DNA of 56,361 bases, taken from positions 1-56,361 of the forward strand of contig CAJBZP010000051.1 of assembly GCA_903960135.1 (NCBI GenBank), written 5' to 3'. Shown here in pieces: positions 53,067 to 56,361 of this stretch. A model generated the notes under the pieces. It had not been told where the DNA came from. It worked only from the letters and a program-made list of their open reading frames with translations, and did not search any database. This DNA is from an uncultured Actinomycetes bacterium (GTDB lineage Bacteria; Actinomycetota; Actinomycetes; S36-B12). Positions within the stretch are counted from its first letter, which is position 1; every line of letters begins with the position of its first letter. A program made the position numbers and the translations under genes.

Positions 53067-53555
53067 ATGGAGCAGGAGCGTTCGGCGCAGGATTTCGCGC
53101 AGGATGCGCGAACTATCGTGTTGCGGAAGCTAAATTTTGCAGCGCGTACCCGTTCCGAGTTGGCCCGGGACTTAGCCGCCGCGCACATCCCGGACCTAAT
53201 AGCCGGGCAGGTTCTAGACCGCTATGTCGAGGTTGGTCTAATCGATGACGCTGCACTTGCCGAATTGTGGGTGACCTCGCGGCAACGAACCAAAGGCAGT
53301 ACTCGATCGGTGCTAAAGCATGAGTTGCGCAAGAAAGGGGTAAGTGATCTTGATGCGGAAGCGGCACTCGCGCTTATTAGCGATGATGATGAATATGAGC
53401 GGGCGCGGCGCCTGATCGCCAGCAAGTTGCGGGCGACCTCGCGGCTGGCGCCAAAAGTGCGTTCAAGACGCTTAATGGGTGTATTGCTGCGCCGGGGCTA
53501 CCCTCCTAATCTGGCGAATGCGGTGATCACTGAAGCCTTGGGGGAGTGCGAGTAA
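53067..53555 (+). CDS. recX: RecA modulator RecX
   Basis: A 162-residue regulator that inhibits or remodels RecA filaments. It has three RecX repeats: an N-terminal ARTIVLRKLNFAARTRSELARDLAA, then VEVGLIDDAALAELWV with RSVLKHELRKKGV, and RRLMGVLLRRGYPPNLANAVITEAL. It lies directly after recA, with an AGAAGAGG ribosome site, and shares its SOS control. Confidence 0.92.
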   Translation: MEQERSAQDFAQDARTIVLRKLNFAARTRSELARDLAAAHIPDLIAGQVLDRYVEVGLIDDAALAELWVTSRQRTKGSTRSVLKHELRKKGVSDLDAEAALALISDDDEYERARRLIASKLRATSRLAPKVRSRRLMGVLLRRGYPPNLANAVITEALGECE

Positions 53556-53643
53556 TCTCACCAGAGTTGGGTTTGCGGGTTAGGCGAATTTCGGGCTTAA
53601 TGGGTGTGTCCGTGGATAATACGAATTTTCGGGGGTTGCTGCC

Positions 53644-55992
53644 GTGCCTGGTCTGTCGAAATGGGCGATTCGTCGCCCGATCGTCGCCCTTATTGCTTGG
53701 GTAATCGTACTTGGTGCGATTGTGGGTTTGGGGAGTCAACTTGGTGGCGAGCTCAATGACTCATTCTCCCTGCCAGAAACTGAATCCACGGTGGCCCAAG
53801 AGTTGCTGACGACCGGTGGCGATAGTGCCGCCAGTGCTGGCGCGGGCGCGCGGGTAGTTTGGTCACCGGCTAATGGCTCTGCGGTTGATGCAGGGGTGCT
53901 CAGTGAGATCACCCCGGTCCTGCAGGAGCTCGCGGGCTTGGCCAGCGTTAGTTGTATCACGATGCCGACCGGCGCCAGCTTGGGTTCGGATTGCCCGGCC
54001 GCACCGGCGGGAATGGACCCAGATCAGCTACAGCAGTTACCCGTCGAGCAACAACAGCTGATCGGCGATGCGGCGGCGGCGTTCGCGGCGGCATCGTCCG
54101 CGGTCAGTCCTGATGGTCGTGTTGCGTACTCGAATGTGACTTTCCAGGATGGCTTGGTCTCCGCAAGTGATGGGGCCGCCTTCTTGGCGGCGGTCAAGGG
54201 CGCTAACACCGAGACACTGCAAGTGGGTGCCAATGGTCAGGCCCTGGAGTGGGCGGCTCAGGAGCCACCAAAGAGTGAGGCCATCGGTATCGGAGTGGCG
54301 ATTATCATCTTGCTGATTGCCTTCGGCTCCGTCATCGCCGCCGGGATGCCAATCTTCGTTGCGGTGGTTGGGTTGGCGATGGGTCAGATGGCGGTACTTC
54401 TCGTCGCGAATTTCCTCGATGTTGCCACCTTCGCGCCCACCTTGGCTGCGATGATCGGGCTCGGCGTTGGCATTGACTACGCGCTGTTCGTCATGAACCG
54501 ATTTCGGCAGGCGGTGTTGGCCGGCCATGAACCAAAGGCCGCGGCGCGCGAATCGGTGGAGACCGCCGGCCGAGCCGTGCTTTTCGCTGGCGGCACCGTG
54601 ATAATTGCGCTACTCGGTTTGTTTGTGCTGCGCATTAATTTCTTCAATGGCCTCGCCGTTGCTGCCGCATTAACAGTCCTGATGGTAATGCTGTCGGCGC
54701 TTTGGATGCTGCCGGCGCTACTAAGTCTGTTGGGAACCAAGGCACTTGGCATCCGGTTGCCTTGGGGGAAGAAACCCGGTGTTGCGCACCCCGAGGGTAA
54801 GCGCTGGGCGCACTACGGCCATAACCTGCAACGCCGCCCGTGGCTCACGACCATCGGTGCCGTCGCTGTCATCGTGATTTTGGCCATTCCGGTGCTGAGT
54901 TTGCGCCAAGGGTTCGCTGATGATTCCGGTAAGCCGGCGGGCAGCAGTTCGCGTATTGCCTACGACCTAATGTCAAGTGGCTTTGGCCCGGGGGTTAATG
55001 GTCCGTTCTTTGCGGCCGTGAAACTCCCTGCGGCAAATGATGTCGCGGCTTTTACCCAGGTGGTTACCGGGCTGGGTGCTGCTGATGGGGTTGCCGCTAC
55101 GTTGCCAACCGCGGAAATGATCCCGCTCATCGCGATGAACCCTGACTCTTTTGGTCCAGATGGCACGGTCGCGACCATCATGATCACCCCAACCTCCGCG
55201 CCGCAGGATGCGGCCACCACCGAGCTGCTGGATCGACTTCGGGTCGAGGTGAATCCGGATCTGGAGGCCACGACCGGCGCCCAGATTTATATCGGCGGCG
55301 CCCAAGCGATCACCTCGGATTTCACCACCGTTTTAACCGATGCGCTGCCGATCTTCCTACTGGTGGTAGTTGGGCTCGGCTTCTTGGCCTTGGTCTTGCT
55401 GTTCCACTCACTCGTGGTGCCACTGACCGCGGCAGTCACCAGCCTCATGAGCTTCGCGGCCGCCATGGGCATCACGGTGGCGGTGTTCCAATGGGGCTGG
55501 TTGGCGTCACCCCTTGGCATCAGTGGTACCGGGCCGATCATGCCGTTCTTACCGATTATGGTTTTCGCGATCTTGTTCGGGTTGTCCATGGATTATCAAG
55601 TGTTCCTGGTGACCCGCATGCAAGAGGAGTGGGCACGAACCGGTGACAACGCGGCATCGGTTCGGCGCGGGCTCGCGGGCTCTGGCCGGGTGGTGATGAT
55701 TGCCGCGGCAATCATGGCAAGTGTCTTCTTGGCTTTCGTCCCAACACCGGAGGCAACTATCAAGTTGTTCGGTATTGCACTCTCCTCGGCCGTGATTATT
55801 GATGCCTTCTTGGTGCGACTGGTCCTGGTTCCCTCCTTAATGTCGATACTCGGTAAGGCAAACTGGTGGTTGCCCGGTTGGTTGGATCGAATCTTGCCGC
55901 GGGTGCAAATTGAGCCCGGGGCTGATGAGATCCAAGATGATGACGATGACTTAACCGGTGGTGCCGCACCGCGCGAATCAGTTTCGGTCTAG
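53644..55992 (+). CDS. MMPL/RND-superfamily transporter
   Basis: A 782-residue membrane protein with the two-fold MMPL layout. It has an N-terminal helix, an extracytoplasmic domain (about residues 35-215), five helices (about 215-370), a second loop domain and a second set of five helices (about 570-745). Family features are GLGVGIDYALFVMNRFR near residue 273 and the equivalent GLSMDYQVFLVTRMQEE near residue 642, with the proton-relay aspartates in IDY and MDY. Cargo (lipid, siderophore or drug) unknown. The GTG at 53644 follows GGGGG. GATAAT at 53615-53620 may be its -10. Confidence 0.9.
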   Translation: MPGLSKWAIRRPIVALIAWVIVLGAIVGLGSQLGGELNDSFSLPETESTVAQELLTTGGDSAASAGAGARVVWSPANGSAVDAGVLSEITPVLQELAGLASVSCITMPTGASLGSDCPAAPAGMDPDQLQQLPVEQQQLIGDAAAAFAAASSAVSPDGRVAYSNVTFQDGLVSASDGAAFLAAVKGANTETLQVGANGQALEWAAQEPPKSEAIGIGVAIIILLIAFGSVIAAGMPIFVAVVGLAMGQMAVLLVANFLDVATFAPTLAAMIGLGVGIDYALFVMNRFRQAVLAGHEPKAAARESVETAGRAVLFAGGTVIIALLGLFVLRINFFNGLAVAAALTVLMVMLSALWMLPALLSLLGTKALGIRLPWGKKPGVAHPEGKRWAHYGHNLQRRPWLTTIGAVAVIVILAIPVLSLRQGFADDSGKPAGSSSRIAYDLMSSGFGPGVNGPFFAAVKLPAANDVAAFTQVVTGLGAADGVAATLPTAEMIPLIAMNPDSFGPDGTVATIMITPTSAPQDAATTELLDRLRVEVNPDLEATTGAQIYIGGAQAITSDFTTVLTDALPIFLLVVVGLGFLALVLLFHSLVVPLTAAVTSLMSFAAAMGITVAVFQWGWLASPLGISGTGPIMPFLPIMVFAILFGLSMDYQVFLVTRMQEEWARTGDNAASVRRGLAGSGRVVMIAAAIMASVFLAFVPTPEATIKLFGIALSSAVIIDAFLVRLVLVPSLMSILGKANWWLPGWLDRILPRVQIEPGADEIQDDDDDLTGGAAPRESVSV

Positions 55993-56085
55993 CATTCGGG
56001 CTAGGCCAAGTTTCTCGCCCTAGCGGTTCATTTGGGCGGCTGGGCCCATACACTCCACTGACGTTTGACTGGCGGGAGGAGGGGT

Positions 56086-56361
56086 ATGAAATCCGGTGGC
56101 TTTCTATCCGGCACCTCAAAGATGGCGGCGTCCTACCAAGATCTGAACGGCCCCGAGATGCTTTCCGACCAAGAGCGTACCGACCAAGTGCGCACCTACC
56201 AAGTGCGCACCTACGGGTGTCAGATGAACGTGCACGACTCGGAGCGTCTATCGGGTCTGCTGGAGTCGGCTGGCTATCAACTCGTCGCTGACGGCGCGGT
56301 AGCTGACGTAGTTGTCTTCAATACCTGCGCCGTACGCGAGAACGCGGATAACCGCTTATAC
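56086..56361 (+). CDS. miaB: tRNA-2-methylthio-N6-dimethylallyladenosine synthase MiaB (3' truncated)
   Basis: The first 92 codons of a methylthiotransferase; the window ends inside it. The UPF0004 domain is clear: [25 protein letters not shown], with the first cluster cysteine, and [10 protein letters not shown] with the second. The radical-SAM core is beyond the window. The N-terminal extension of about 40 residues is poorly conserved and contains an in-frame duplication (QVRTY twice). ATG 56086 has GGGAGGAGGGG upstream; ATG 56122 is an alternative. It follows the recA–recX region, the usual actinobacterial place. Confidence 0.92.
   Translation, partial: MKSGGFLSGTSKMAASYQDLNGPEMLSDQERTDQVRTYQVRTYGCQMNVHDSERLSGLLESAGYQLVADGAVADVVVFNTCAVRENADNRLY
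56183..56212. repeat. 15-bp in-frame tandem duplication in miaB
   Basis: ACCAAGTGCGCACCT occurs twice, perfectly, at 56183-56197 and 56198-56212. It duplicates five residues just before the YGCQMN motif. Confidence 0.95.

Overview
The window comes from an actinobacterial (Actinomycetota) chromosome with moderately high GC by eye. The evidence is gene content and order: dxr–site-2 protease–ispG–DUF4081/GNAT–proS, rimP–nusA–ylxR–infB–rbfA–truB–ribF–rpsO–pnp–M16 peptidase–dapB, thyX–dapA–rnj–ftsK, rimO–pgsA–cinA–clgR–DUF3046–recA–recX–miaB. These are actinobacterial neighbourhoods. DUF3046, a ClgR-like regulator, a short NusA and a Cheo-type SOS box upstream of recA fit as well. Genes are tightly packed, with many 1-4 nt overlaps. 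I see no rRNA, tRNA, CRISPR, insertion sequence or prophage. No gene-free stretch exceeds 300 bases. I cannot name the genus.

Region 1 (1-9348) is a nitrogen/carbon scavenging block. It holds a PotABC-type polyamine importer (potA cut by the window edge), a FAD amine/amino-acid oxidase, an agmatinase-family ureohydrolase, a saccharopine-dehydrogenase-family enzyme and, divergently arranged, GabT and a succinate-semialdehyde-type dehydrogenase. Together they could import polyamine or guanidino compounds, oxidise or hydrolyse them, and feed GABA to succinate. Between potC and the oxidase lies a strongly folded 5' leader whose last helix abuts the oxidase start codon. It is my best candidate for an undescribed regulatory RNA.

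Region 2 (9375-21493) has two small genes (HicA-like and eRF1/baeRF-like), isoprenoid synthesis (dxr, ispG), the site-2 protease, proS, a HAD hydrolase, a TauE/SafE exporter, two ferritin-like DUF4439-type genes on the minus strand, and the start of the nusA operon. Region 3 (21707-31793) is the translation/RNA block infB to dapB, with structured leaders before infB, rpsO and pnp. Region 4 (31800-40091) is accessory. It has a glpD–azlC–azlD–PH-domain operon divergent from a FAD-linked oxidase, then an unusual histidine kinase with two membrane blocks and its LuxR-type regulator. Region 5 (40166-56361) returns to core genes: thyX, dapA, RNase J, ftsK, rimO, pgsA, cinA, clgR, recA, recX, an MMPL transporter and the start of miaB. 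A sulfotransferase and an MFS gene sit just before recA.

Two patterns run through the window. First, at least eleven genes start exactly six bases after a TAnnnT or similar -10 hexamer, and none has a Shine-Dalgarno sequence at the expected distance. This is the geometry of leaderless mRNAs and it fixes their start codons. Second, perfect short tandem duplications (8-15 bp) occur repeatedly at gene boundaries. Three of them straddle stop codons (tauE, nusA, rnj).
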